From assembly GCA_947463335.1 (NCBI GenBank), contig CANHRF010000021.1, positions 1 to 11,393 of the forward strand: a stretch of 11,393 nucleotides of DNA, read 5' to 3'. Below the pieces are notes generated by a model. It saw only the letters and a list, made by a program, of their open reading frames with translations, was not told where the DNA came from and searched no databases. Below, piece after piece: positions 1 to 7,919 of this stretch (within the stretch, counting starts at the first letter, position 1; each line of letters starts with the position of its first letter). Origin of the DNA: Actinomycetota bacterium (lineage in GTDB: Bacteria > Actinomycetota > Actinomycetes > Nanopelagicales > Nanopelagicaceae). The position numbers were made by a program, and so were the translations under genes.

Positions 1-551
1 TCTGCAGTGCGTGCGTGAAGTGCCACCCAAGCAACACCGCTATCTGATGCTGACTTTGCCGCTTCTAAATATGTGTGGTGATCGGTATCGATACCAATGC
101 GCATCTTTACCGTAACCGGAATTCCAAATGGTTTCGCTGCTTGCACTGCTGCATCAACGATTGCAGCGAAGAGTTTGCGCTTGTAAGGAAGCGCTGCTCC
201 CCCGCCTTTGCGAGTTACCTTCGGAACCGGGCATCCAAAGTTCATATCAATGTGATCGGCTAAATTCTCTTTGCCAATCATTGTCACAGCAGCGCGCATT
301 GTGTGTGGGTCAACGCTATATAACTGCACCGAACGTGGCCATTCTCCAGCGCCAGGAGCAATCATGCGCAAGGTATCTGGCCGTCTTTCAATTAAAGCGC
401 GCGCAGTAACCATTTCAGAGACAAATAAACCAGCGCCCTGTTCGCGACAGAGTGCGCGAAATGCAGAGTTGGTGATTCCCGCCATCGGCGCAAGAACCAC
501 CGGTGGATCAATTACATGGTCACCACTTGCTAGTGGCAGGGTTAAAGCCAA
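1..551 (-). CDS. dusB: tRNA-dihydrouridine synthase, DusB-like (3' end beyond window)
   Basis: Reduces uridine to dihydrouridine in tRNA D-loops using FMN and NADPH, in the cytosol. The first 183 residues are visible; the C-terminal part runs off the left edge. Visible Dus features are the N-terminal barrel strand 'VVLAPMAGITN' (residues 18-28), 'NFGCPVPKVTRKGGGAAL' (104-121) with the proposed catalytic Cys107, 'VTVKMRIG' with the FMN-contacting Lys149, and 'LHART' with His179. No ATG precedes the APMAG strand: the Met in that motif would remove the first barrel strand, so I chose the TTG at 549-551, which lies 3 nt after the glyS stop with only a weak AGG upstream. The gene is therefore probably translated from the glyS message. 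Family identity is very secure. The DusB subfamily rests on motif style and is less certain than Dus itself. Confidence 0.9.
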   Translation of the reverse strand, partial: MALTLPLASGDHVIDPPVVLAPMAGITNSAFRALCREQGAGLFVSEMVTARALIERRPDTLRMIAPGAGEWPRSVQLYSVDPHTMRAAVTMIGKENLADHIDMNFGCPVPKVTRKGGGAALPYKRKLFAAIVDAAVQAAKPFGIPVTVKMRIGIDTDHHTYLEAAKSASDSGVAWVALHARTA

Positions 552-554
552 TTG

Positions 555-1934
555 TTAGCAACCTAATAAACGCGGAGCAAGCCAGGCTTCTACTTGATCG
601 AGTGCAATACGCTCTTGCGCCATTGTGTCGCGATCGCGAATTGTTACCGCTTGATCATCAAGGGTTTCGAAGTCAATGGTGATGCAATAAGGAGTGCCGA
701 TCTCATCTTGGCGGCGGTAACGACGTCCAATCGCACCAGCATCATCGAAATCGATATTCCAGTTCTTACGTAATTGCGCTGCTAGATCGCGCGCTTTTGG
801 CGAAAGATCGGCGTTACGTGAAAGTGGTAATACAGCAACCTTTACTGGAGCTAAGCGATGATCGAGTTTAAGTACTGCGCGCTTTTCCATCTCGCCCTTA
901 GCGTTAGGCGCTTCATCTTCTGTGAATGCATCCATCAAGAAGGTCAGCGCACAGCGATCTACACCCGCCGCAGGCTCAATTACATAAGGAGTCCAACGTT
1001 CGTTCTTCTCCTGATCAAAGTAAGAAAGGTCTTTTCCTGATGCAGCAGAGTGCGCCTTAAGATCAAAATCAGTGCGGTTAGCGATTCCTTCTAGCTCGCC
1101 CCATTCGGTGCCAGCGAATTCAAATTTATATTCGATATCTGCTGTGCGCTTTGAATAATGTGACAACTTCTCTTTTGGATGATCATAAATTCTCAAACGA
1201 TCTGGATTAATGCCGAGATCCTTGTACCAAGCCAGGCGAGTGTCGATCCAGTATTGGTGCCAATCTTCATCAGTGCCAGGTACAACGAAGAACTCCATCT
1301 CCATCTGTTCAAATTCGCGAGTACGGAAGATGAAGTTTCCGGGCGTGATTTCGTTGCGGAATGACTTTCCAATCTGTCCGATACCAAAAGGTGGTTTGCG
1401 ACGTGAAGTAGTCATTACCTGGTCAAAGTTGATAAAGATTCCTTGCGCAGTTTCTGGGCGCAGATAAGCAAGCCCTGATTCATCTTCAACTGGTCCGAGG
1501 AATGTTTTCAACAAACCTGAAAATTGTTTTGGAGTTGTGAACTGGCCTTTATTTCCGCAAGCAGGGCAGTTCATATCGGCAAGTGATTCAAGCTTCTTCT
1601 TATGTTTTGCTTCGTACGCTTCTTCCAAATGATCTGCGCGATAACGCTTATTGCAAGCAGTACATTCGGTAAGCGGATCGCTAAAGGTGGCAACGTGTCC
1701 GGATGCTTCCCAAACTTCACGCGCCAAGATCACACAAGAGTCCAGGCCGACAACATCTTCACGACCCATCACCATGGATTTCCACCATTGGCGCTTTACA
1801 TTGTTCTTTAACTCAACTCCGAGCGGACCGTAATCCCAAGAGGCGCGAAGTCCGCCGTAAATTTCTGAAGAGGGATAAACAAATCCACGTCGCTTGGCGA
1901 GGGAAACAATATTTTCTAAACGATCTACGGCCAT
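555..1934 (-). CDS. glyS: Glycyl-tRNA synthetase, alpha2 (eukaryote-like) type
   Basis: Charges tRNA-Gly with glycine. At 459 aa it is full length for the single-chain dimeric GlyRS found in actinobacteria, as opposed to the alpha2beta2 GlyQ/GlyS enzyme. The N-terminus '[28 protein letters not shown]' (residues 12-39) is diagnostic. A zinc knuckle is formed by Cys91/Cys94 and Cys123/Cys126. Class II motif 2 is '[25 protein letters not shown]' (192-216), and motif 3 is around '[14 protein letters not shown]' (324-337). The last ~100 residues (from '[11 protein letters not shown]') form the anticodon-binding domain. The ATG at 1934 is supported by a GGAG 7 nt upstream (1942-1945). The dusB start follows the stop by 3 nt, so both genes are probably co-transcribed. 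In many actinobacteria this gene is called glyS or glyQS. Confidence 0.97.
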   Translation of the reverse strand: MAVDRLENIVSLAKRRGFVYPSSEIYGGLRASWDYGPLGVELKNNVKRQWWKSMVMGREDVVGLDSCVILAREVWEASGHVATFSDPLTECTACNKRYRADHLEEAYEAKHKKKLESLADMNCPACGNKGQFTTPKQFSGLLKTFLGPVEDESGLAYLRPETAQGIFINFDQVMTTSRRKPPFGIGQIGKSFRNEITPGNFIFRTREFEQMEMEFFVVPGTDEDWHQYWIDTRLAWYKDLGINPDRLRIYDHPKEKLSHYSKRTADIEYKFEFAGTEWGELEGIANRTDFDLKAHSAASGKDLSYFDQEKNERWTPYVIEPAAGVDRCALTFLMDAFTEDEAPNAKGEMEKRAVLKLDHRLAPVKVAVLPLSRNADLSPKARDLAAQLRKNWNIDFDDAGAIGRRYRRQDEIGTPYCITIDFETLDDQAVTIRDRDTMAQERIALDQVEAWLAPRLLGC

Positions 1935-2014
1935 AACTAATCTCCATCCGGCTGGCTGTCGGCGAAAGGCAACGGGCGTTGCAATCGTGTGCTTAGTTTA
2001 CTCGCACGCCTTAA

Positions 2015-2284
2015 TCACTCATACGCTCCGGGCTCATCAATTGCACGTGCAAGAACTGGAATCGCCTCTAACTTTGCGCGCGTAGAGCTAAGCGCTCTGC
2101 GATAAGAACCGACGTTCTCCCATTCAGTCGTTAAAACCCAGAGCGTCGGCTCATCTAGATTTTGGCCTACTGTGCCTGAGATAAATCCGGTTGCTTCGGC
2201 TAAGACCGCTTTAACCGCCTCAAGTTCAGCGCGGAATGGTTCGGCCTGGCTCAGCGGGAGCTCAAATCTGGCGATTGCGATCAT
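2015..2284 (-). CDS. Small ABM-like (antibiotic biosynthesis monooxygenase fold) protein
   Basis: An 89-aa cytosolic protein. It has the look of a single dimeric alpha/beta-barrel ABM domain: an opening strand 'MIAIARFELP', a helix 'EPFRAELEAVKAVLAEATGF', a strand 'SGTVGQNLDEPTLWVLTTEWENVGSYRRAL' with the characteristic central Trp, and a closing segment. Members range from monooxygenases to heme-degrading and stress proteins, and many have no known activity; no catalytic residue here allows a choice. The start ATG is at 2284. There is no properly spaced Shine-Dalgarno (GGAG lies only 2 nt away), but TAGGCT 6 nt upstream suggests a leaderless transcript. It is divergent from the Zur-controlled ZIP gene and lies 80 nt upstream of glyS on the same strand. 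I am confident it is a gene and only moderately sure of the fold. Confidence 0.68.
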   Translation of the reverse strand: MIAIARFELPLSQAEPFRAELEAVKAVLAEATGFISGTVGQNLDEPTLWVLTTEWENVGSYRRALSSTRAKLEAIPVLARAIDEPGAYE

Positions 2285-2290
2285 GGCTCC

Positions 2291-2296
2291 AGCCTA
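2291..2296 (-). promoter_or_regulatory. Possible -10 element of the ABM-like gene (leaderless)
   Basis: TAGGCT fits the actinobacterial TANNNT -10 pattern and ends exactly 6 nt before the ATG at 2284, so transcription would begin at or next to the start codon. No clear -35 is visible. The element also falls inside a small CCAGC/GCTGG hairpin, which weakens the call. This is inference from spacing alone. Confidence 0.3.
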
Positions 2297-2315
2297 GGGC
2301 GCTGGCCAATGGGAA

Positions 2316-2330
2316 TGAAAATCATTTTCA
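2316..2330 (+). promoter_or_regulatory. Zur box (zinc repressor operator)
   Basis: TGAAAATCATTTTCA is a perfect 7-1-7 inverted repeat. It closely matches the actinobacterial Zur operator pattern known from Mycobacterium and Streptomyces (TGAAAATnATTTTCA-like). It lies 20 nt upstream of the ZIP transporter start, over the expected -35 to -21 region, where a bound repressor would block polymerase. The zur gene itself is second in the transcribed unit, so the site probably gives zinc-dependent repression of both genes. It also sits 31 nt upstream of the divergent ABM-like gene and might affect it. Confidence 0.88.
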
Positions 2331-2338
2331 CTTTATGA

Positions 2339-2344
2339 TATCTT
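2339..2344 (+). promoter_or_regulatory. -10 element of the ZIP-zur promoter (leaderless)
   Basis: TATCTT fits the TANNNT actinobacterial -10 and ends 6 nt before the ATG at 2351, placing the transcription start at or beside the start codon. There is no Shine-Dalgarno upstream of that ATG, which agrees with a leaderless mRNA. An alternative -10, TATGAT at 2334-2339, would give a 5' leader of only a few bases. Either choice leaves the Zur box in the upstream promoter region. Confidence 0.5.
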
Positions 2345-2350
2345 CTGGTT

Positions 2351-3190
2351 ATGAATCTTGCTATCGGCTTGGCCGCCTTAACAGCCTTTGCAACTGCAGC
2401 AGGTGGATTTCTCGCAATTAAATCGAAGGATCGCCTCCACTTAGTACTCGGATTATCGGCAGGTCTCTTGCTCGGGTTAGTCGCTTTTGATTTGCTGCCT
2501 GAAGTCTTTGCTCTTGGCACACAAGAAATCTTTCATGCACCTGCGGTATCAGTTGCACTGATCGCCGGATTCTTGCTTCTACATTTTTATGAACAGCTCT
2601 TTGGATCGCACGAACCTGCAGAATCAGATTACGGGCACGACCATAAACACTCATCCAATGTCGCTGGTGCACTTGGCGCACTCGCGATGGGCGGGCACGT
2701 TTTCCTAGATGGCCTTGCTCTCGGAGTCGCTTTCAAAGTTAGCTCCGATTTAGGTATAGCAGTATTTATCGCGCTTCTAGTTCATGCATTTAGCGATGGT
2801 TTAAATACAGTTTCATTCTTGGTTAAGAGCGGTAAGTGGACTCGTAAAGGAATATGGCTACTTGGCGTTGATGCAATTGCTCGAGTAGGTGGTGCCGCTC
2901 TCGGAACTACTTTGGTACTTGGTGATAATTTGATAGCGATCTATCTTGCCGTCTTCTCTGGAATCGTTATCTACCTGGCAACTTCACATATTTTGCCAGA
3001 GGCGCATTCGCGTCACTCTTCAAAGCTCACGATTCTTGCAACCATTCTTGGAGTATTTGTGATGTGGGGGCTGGTCAGTTTCTTACATAGCGGAGATGTA
3101 CATTCGCACGGAACCCAGAGCTCTATTCATGAAGAAGGCGATCATCATGAAGATGATGAACACGGCCACGAAGAACCCAAGAATAAGTAA
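2351..3190 (+). CDS. ZIP-family metal (zinc) transporter with His-rich C-terminus
   Basis: A 279-aa inner-membrane permease of the ZIP family, most probably importing Zn2+. About eight hydrophobic segments are visible, starting at the extreme N-terminus (residues 1-22, 29-56, 64-84, 103-128, 133-158, 166-190, 193-213, 224-246). The metal-path motifs are H116-xxx-D120-G121 in TM4 and H145-xxx-D149-G150 in TM5, with 'DLLPE' (47-51) and 'HILPEAHS' (213-220) as further ZIP signatures. The cytosolic-type loop near residues 87-100 has several His, and the tail from about 251 is a His/Asp/Glu-rich metal-binding stretch. Many ZIPs have HNxxDG and HExxEG here; this protein has HVFLDG and HAFSDG. The Zur box upstream and the overlapping zur gene (TAATG) argue strongly for zinc as substrate. 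The exact subfamily (ZupT, GufA or other) is not determined. Confidence 0.9.
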   Translation: MNLAIGLAALTAFATAAGGFLAIKSKDRLHLVLGLSAGLLLGLVAFDLLPEVFALGTQEIFHAPAVSVALIAGFLLLHFYEQLFGSHEPAESDYGHDHKHSSNVAGALGALAMGGHVFLDGLALGVAFKVSSDLGIAVFIALLVHAFSDGLNTVSFLVKSGKWTRKGIWLLGVDAIARVGGAALGTTLVLGDNLIAIYLAVFSGIVIYLATSHILPEAHSRHSSKLTILATILGVFVMWGLVSFLHSGDVHSHGTQSSIHEEGDHHEDDEHGHEEPKNK

Positions 3191-3555
3191 TGTCTAGATC
3201 CAACCCAAGGGTTCTGAGCACCCTTGAGCGCGCTGGTGGTTTTGCCAGCGCGCAGGAAATTTATCGATTGATGCAACGTGAAGGCGAAAGCATTGGTCTA
3301 ACCACTGTCTATCGCGCGCTGCAGAGTTTGGTCAATGACAAGATCGTTGATGTTCTGCGCCGCGAAGATGGCGAAGCTATCTACCGTTTATGCGGTGAAG
3401 CCCACCACCATCACCTTGTTTGTAAAGGCTGTGGCGATACCGTTGAAATTGAAGGTGGAGCTATTGAAAAATGGGCGAAGCTGATGGCTGAAGAACATGG
3501 CTTCCGCGATGTTGGCCATACCGCAGAGATCTTCGGTCTCTGCGCCAAGTGCTAA
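3190..3555 (+). CDS. zur: Zinc uptake regulator Zur (Fur family)
   Basis: A 121-aa DNA-binding repressor that, when loaded with Zn2+, binds Zur boxes and shuts off zinc uptake. The N-terminal winged helix includes 'FASAQEIYRLM' and the recognition-helix signature 'GLTTVYRALQSL' (residues 36-47). The C-terminal dimerisation domain has 'YRLCGEAHHHHLVCKGCG' (65-82) and ends 'GLCAKC'. The Cys78/Cys81 and Cys118/Cys121 pairs make the structural zinc site. Cys68, the His72-75 run, His103 and His110 supply probable sensing ligands. The sequence resembles mycobacterial Zur (Rv2359 type) much more than Fur or PerR. Its ATG overlaps the ZIP stop by one base, so translation is probably coupled. The N-terminus is a few residues shorter than typical and lacks the usual 'TRQR' stretch, having 'SNPRVLSTL' instead. 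Confidence 0.93.
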   Translation: MSRSNPRVLSTLERAGGFASAQEIYRLMQREGESIGLTTVYRALQSLVNDKIVDVLRREDGEAIYRLCGEAHHHHLVCKGCGDTVEIEGGAIEKWAKLMAEEHGFRDVGHTAEIFGLCAKC

Positions 3556-3583
3556 GAGCTACGCTTTTCCGCAATCCCTACTG

Positions 3584-3606
3584 TTGGGAAGGTCAAGCCT
3601 TCCCAA
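3584..3606. terminator. Perfect hairpin at convergent zur/uppS ends (probable bidirectional terminator)
   Basis: TTGGGAAGG and CCTTCCCAA form a 9-bp perfect stem around a 5-nt loop. The site lies 28 nt after the zur stop and overlaps the last codons and stop of uppS, which converges from the right. Neither side has a real T-run, so this is a U-less hairpin of the kind proposed for actinobacteria rather than a classical intrinsic terminator. Its position suggests it ends transcription in both directions. It could instead only stabilise 3' ends. Confidence 0.5.
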
Positions 3607-4303
3607 AGCGTCTATCGCGCTCTGAATAAATCTCGATAGCTTTCCAAAGTTGCTTGGGCGTCATATCTGGCCAGAGCACATCCATAAAGACAAATTCAGC
3701 GTAGACCGATTGCCAAGGTAAGAAGTTACTGGTGCGCTGCTCCCCCGATGATCGCAAGAATAGATCTACATCGCGCATCTTTGGAGAGTAAAGATATTTC
3801 TCAATAGTCTTTTCAGTTATCGCATCTGGCTTTAACTTGCCACGCTTCACATCACGAGCAAGTGCAGTTGTGGCATCTACTAATTCAGATCGTCCACCGT
3901 AATTAACGCACATATTTAGAGTCAATGTTTTATTTTTCTTAGTTAGCTCTTGAGCTTCCTCAAGCTCTGAAATCACCGATTTCCATAACCTTTGTGGCCG
4001 GCCGATCCATTGAATCTTTACACCCATCTCATTTAGGCGATCACGGCGGCGGCGCAATACATCGCGGCTATATCCCATAAGGAACTTAACTTCTTCCGGG
4101 GTGCGCTTCCAGTTTTCGGTCGAAAAGGCGTATGCGCTTAACTCTTTAACGCCAAAACCAATCGCTGCTTCTACTAAATCGAAGAGAACTTTCTCGCCTG
4201 CTTCATGTCCTGCGGTACGCGCTAAACCGCGATCCTTGGCCCAGCGACCATTTCCATCCATCACGATTGCGATATGTTCTGGAACTTCAATCTTCTTACT
4301 CAA
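3593..4303 (-). CDS. uppS: Isoprenyl transferase (polyprenyl diphosphate synthase, UppS family)
   Basis: A cis-prenyltransferase that adds isopentenyl diphosphate units to an allylic diphosphate, making the long-chain lipid carrier used in cell-wall synthesis. At 236 aa it is normal length. It shows '[10 protein letters not shown]' (residues 13-22) with the Mg2+-binding Asp16, Asn18 and Arg20; 'AFSTENW' (59-65); and '[20 protein letters not shown]' (184-203) with the substrate-binding Arg184, Arg190 and Glu203. The chain length of the product (short Z-FPP-like, or decaprenyl) cannot be read from this. No ATG fits: the start is TTG at 4301-4303, with a purine-rich GGAGAGAG at 4312-4319, 8 nt upstream. 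The gap to the recO stop is 3 nt, so it is almost certainly co-transcribed with recO. Confidence 0.95.
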   Translation of the reverse strand: MSKKIEVPEHIAIVMDGNGRWAKDRGLARTAGHEAGEKVLFDLVEAAIGFGVKELSAYAFSTENWKRTPEEVKFLMGYSRDVLRRRRDRLNEMGVKIQWIGRPQRLWKSVISELEEAQELTKKNKTLTLNMCVNYGGRSELVDATTALARDVKRGKLKPDAITEKTIEKYLYSPKMRDVDLFLRSSGEQRTSNFLPWQSVYAEFVFMDVLWPDMTPKQLWKAIEIYSERDRRFGKA

Positions 4304-4306
4304 CTT

Positions 4307-5038
4307 TTAAACTCTCTCCACGATCGGCAGGCTGCGTAGCCCGCGTTCCAAGTGCCATTGTAAGTAAGCAATGACCAAACCACTAGCCTCTCGGCGATTA
4401 CGCGCTTCACTTGCTTGTGCGACTTCCCAATCACCGCTTAATAAAGCACCTAATAACTCAAGTGTTTCAGGCGCTGGTGTTGCGCAAGCCGATGGACGAC
4501 ATTCGTTGCAGACCGAGCCTCCGCCGACTAACGAGAAGTACCGATGTGGTCCTGGTTTTTCACAACGTGAACAATTAGATGTTGATGGCGCATATCCGCC
4601 GATAGCTAAAGAACGAAGCAGAAAAGCATCGAGAATTAACGATGCATCGTAACGATTTTCAGCAAGGGCTTTCATTCCACCAACAACTAGCTGAAATTCT
4701 TGTAGGGCTGGTTCGTACTCCTGCGATGTAAATCGCTCGGCGGTTTCTAAAATTGCAGATGCAATTGTCCAACGCTGGTAATCCTCGGTTAGCGCTTCGC
4801 CGTAATTATTGATCGCCTCAACTTGGGTGATCGTGTCAAAGGTGCGACCTTTATGAAGTTGGATATCTACATGGCTACCTGGTTCAAGGCGGGCGCCAAA
4901 TTTAGACATGGTGCGCCGAACGCCTTTAGCGACGCCACGAACTCGACCGTGCTCGCGCGTTAATAAGGTGATGATGCGATCTGCTTCACCCAGCTTCTGG
5001 GTGCGCAAAATAATTGCTTCGTCACGATAAAGGCTCAC
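4307..5038 (-). CDS. recO: DNA repair protein RecO
   Basis: A mediator of RecFOR recombination repair: it binds DNA and SSB and helps load RecA on single-stranded gaps. At 243 aa it is normal length. It has an N-terminal OB fold starting 'LYRDEAIILRTQKLGEADRIITLLTREHGRVRGVAKGVRR', a helical middle section, and a zinc site from Cys156, Cys159, Cys177 and Cys180, as in the four-cysteine RecO proteins. The start is GTG at 5036-5038, only 14 nt after the leuA stop and without a Shine-Dalgarno, so it probably depends on reading through from leuA. The recO-uppS pairing is common in actinobacteria. leuA near recO is also seen in mycobacterial relatives, as far as I recall. Confidence 0.94.
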   Translation of the reverse strand: MSLYRDEAIILRTQKLGEADRIITLLTREHGRVRGVAKGVRRTMSKFGARLEPGSHVDIQLHKGRTFDTITQVEAINNYGEALTEDYQRWTIASAILETAERFTSQEYEPALQEFQLVVGGMKALAENRYDASLILDAFLLRSLAIGGYAPSTSNCSRCEKPGPHRYFSLVGGGSVCNECRPSACATPAPETLELLGALLSGDWEVAQASEARNRREASGLVIAYLQWHLERGLRSLPIVERV

Positions 5039-5052
5039 GAAGGTAAAGGTAG

Positions 5053-6780
<1,728 letters not shown>

Positions 6781-6800
6781 TTACTTAACTCCTAATTTTT

Positions 6801-6852
6801 GGGTTTTGTCGGGTTTTACCGGTGCGACAAACCCCGCGGCGAGGGGACCGGT
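6801..6852 (-). promoter_or_regulatory. leuA leader pseudoknot (LEU-element-like cis-regulatory RNA)
   Basis: Read on the minus strand, ACCGGT at 6847-6852 is self-complementary to a second ACCGGT at 6818-6823. Inside it CCCC (6843-6846) pairs with GGGG (6832-6835). The following TTTGTCG (6825-6831) pairs with CGACAAA (6805-6811), and the second ACCGGT lies in that stem's loop. The pairings cross, so they form an H-type pseudoknot. A conserved pseudoknot upstream of actinobacterial leuA has been published as the LEU element. No T-run follows (A-rich bases lead to the AGGAG), so control of translation, or of termination by another route, is likelier than classical intrinsic attenuation. The 5' arm begins inside the leader peptide's stop codon, which would couple it to the leader ribosome. 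Confidence 0.75.
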
Positions 6853-6911
6853 TACTTGGCCCCGCCACGGCAGCGAAGGAGGAGGCTGCGAAGTGTCACG
6901 GATAAAGACAT
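6852..6911 (-). CDS. leuL: leuA leader peptide (leucine-rich, 19 aa)
   Basis: A short reading frame, ATG to TAA, encoding MSLSVTLRSLLLRCRGGAK. Five of 19 residues are Leu (positions 3, 7, 10, 11, 12), with three consecutive Leu codons (CTC CTC CTT, 6876-6884). These sit in the loop of a small GCAGC/GCTGC hairpin (6885-6889 with 6870-6874). The ribosome's speed across these codons would report charged tRNA-Leu. The stop codon overlaps the first arm of the downstream pseudoknot, the layout expected of a leucine attenuator. There is no Shine-Dalgarno; the -10 element TACTAT ends 6 nt before the ATG, so it is probably leaderless. The peptide itself presumably has no function beyond its translation. 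Confidence 0.82.
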   Translation of the reverse strand: MSLSVTLRSLLLRCRGGAK

Positions 6912-6917
6912 AGCGAA

Positions 6918-6947
6918 ATAGTAACGCTCCGCGTTACATCTGAGCAA
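6918..6947 (-). promoter_or_regulatory. leuA leader promoter (leaderless)
   Basis: The -10 TACTAT (6918-6923) matches the actinobacterial TANNNT pattern and sits exactly 6 nt from the leader ATG at 6911. A partial -35, TTGCTC (6942-6947), is 18 nt upstream and shares the TTG. Transcription would start at the leader ATG and continue into leuA-recO-uppS. A perfect inverted repeat covers the spacer and the edge of the -10. Confidence 0.62.
6921..6937. repeat. 7-bp inverted repeat overlapping the leuA leader promoter
   Basis: GTAACGC-GGA-GCGTTAC is a perfect palindrome with a 3-nt spacer. Its promoter-proximal edge overlaps the first three bases of the -10. It could be an operator for an unidentified repressor of leuA, or a terminator hairpin for the oxidoreductase gene whose stop is 29 nt upstream, although the following TATTTCG is a poor T-tract. 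The sequence alone does not decide between these. Confidence 0.5.
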
Positions 6948-6965
6948 GTAAGCGCTGGAGCCGGT

Positions 6966-7919
6966 TTAAAAGACGTGAATCTGCTCCATTACTTCCATAA
7001 TCTTCACCGTTTCAGCAAGGCTCAAAATTGGACTTTCGGTGAGGCCTTTTGCGATGCACTCTTCAACGTGAATTGCTTGATACTGCATTCCTCGGCCAGC
7101 AATTTTCTCTTCATATTTACGGACTAATTTATGTTGGTTGTCATAAATACTGAAGGTGGTTTGTTCAAAGAACCAGCCATCAATATCGATTCTTCCTTTG
7201 GTTCCGTGGATCGCCGCATTGATTGTTCCGGCCATAGTCATACACGAGTTAATCAACGCCAGACTTCCGTTGTTATATTGCAGAACTGCAGCTGTTGCCG
7301 AATCAACGCCAGTATCTGTCATTACAGATTTGCCGCTGACTGAATCTGGAATTCCCAGGGTGCGTATCGCCATATGGACTGGATAAATTCCTAAGTCATA
7401 GTGCGCACCGCCACCTTGTTCGCGATTCCAAAGGCGTGGAGCGCGCTCGATTGGCAGGTATTGGCTGTGGTCGGCGTAAACAAAATGTGGCGTGCCAATT
7501 TCGCCCGCTTCTATTGCCGCAAAAACTGCTGACATAGTCGGCAAGAAACGCGTCCACATCGCCTCCATCACAAAGACGTTTTTGCGTTTTGCGGCGGCAT
7601 AAATTTCATGGGCATCAGCAGCATTCATAGTGAATGGCTTTTCCAGCAAGACATGTTTTCCAGCTTCAATTGCCAGAAGGGCATGATCGCGGTGCAAGGT
7701 CTGAACCGTTGAAATGTAAATTACATCGACTTCTGGATCTGCCACAAGCGAGGCGTAATCTGGATGGCGGTTAGGGATATTGAACTTATCGGCGAAGGCG
7801 TTGGTGCGCGCCAGATCGCGAGTTGCAACTGCTTGAATCTTTAACCCAGCATGACCAAAGTCAGTTGCAATGATGTCGGCGATTCCGCCCGCGCCTAAAT
7901 ATCCCCAACGAAGTGCCAC
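6966..7919 (-). CDS. Gfo/Idh/MocA family NAD(P)-dependent oxidoreductase
   Basis: A 317-aa cytosolic dehydrogenase. An N-terminal Rossmann fold starts 'RWGYLGAGGIAD' (residues 4-15, dinucleotide-binding glycines). 'EKPFT' (93-97) carries the family's catalytic Lys94, and 'GGGAHYDLGIYPVHMA' (169-184) carries Asp175 with Tyr179 at the usual His/Tyr position. 'EAMWTRFLP' (119-127) is typical of the dihydrodiol dehydrogenase / xylose dehydrogenase-like branch, so a sugar or polyol is a likely substrate, but this cannot be fixed from sequence. The start is GTG at 7917-7919, supported by GGAGG (7924-7928) 4 nt upstream. It follows the heliorhodopsin stop by 30 nt and is probably in the same transcript. 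Any link to the rhodopsin or glutamine metabolism is only positional. Confidence 0.92.
   Translation of the reverse strand: MALRWGYLGAGGIADIIATDFGHAGLKIQAVATRDLARTNAFADKFNIPNRHPDYASLVADPEVDVIYISTVQTLHRDHALLAIEAGKHVLLEKPFTMNAADAHEIYAAAKRKNVFVMEAMWTRFLPTMSAVFAAIEAGEIGTPHFVYADHSQYLPIERAPRLWNREQGGGAHYDLGIYPVHMAIRTLGIPDSVSGKSVMTDTGVDSATAAVLQYNNGSLALINSCMTMAGTINAAIHGTKGRIDIDGWFFEQTTFSIYDNQHKLVRKYEEKIAGRGMQYQAIHVEECIAKGLTESPILSLAETVKIMEVMEQIHVF

Noticed and set aside
75..558. Several plus-strand open frames at the left edge
   Set aside because: The minus strand there encodes a clear Dus protein with catalytic Cys and FMN-site Lys, so the plus frames are shadows.
1935..2014. Possible separate glyS promoter (TAAACT, minus strand, in the gap after the ABM-like gene)
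   Set aside because: A TANNNT match without a convincing -35 in a short gap is too weak to list; glyS could equally be read from the upstream gene.
3202..3213. AACCCAAGGGTT palindrome near the zur start
   Set aside because: It is inside the coding sequence after an overlapping start, matches no Zur operator pattern, and is probably chance.
3403..3414. Four consecutive His codons in zur, resembling an artificial tag
   Set aside because: The HHHHLVCxxC arrangement is natural in Fur/Zur proteins and sits at the zinc site; nothing indicates a construct.
6805..6831. The TTTGTCG/CGACAAA stem before leuA as a classical intrinsic terminator
   Set aside because: It is followed by A-rich bases and the leuA Shine-Dalgarno, with no T-run, and its loop takes part in a crossing pairing; it fits a pseudoknot better.
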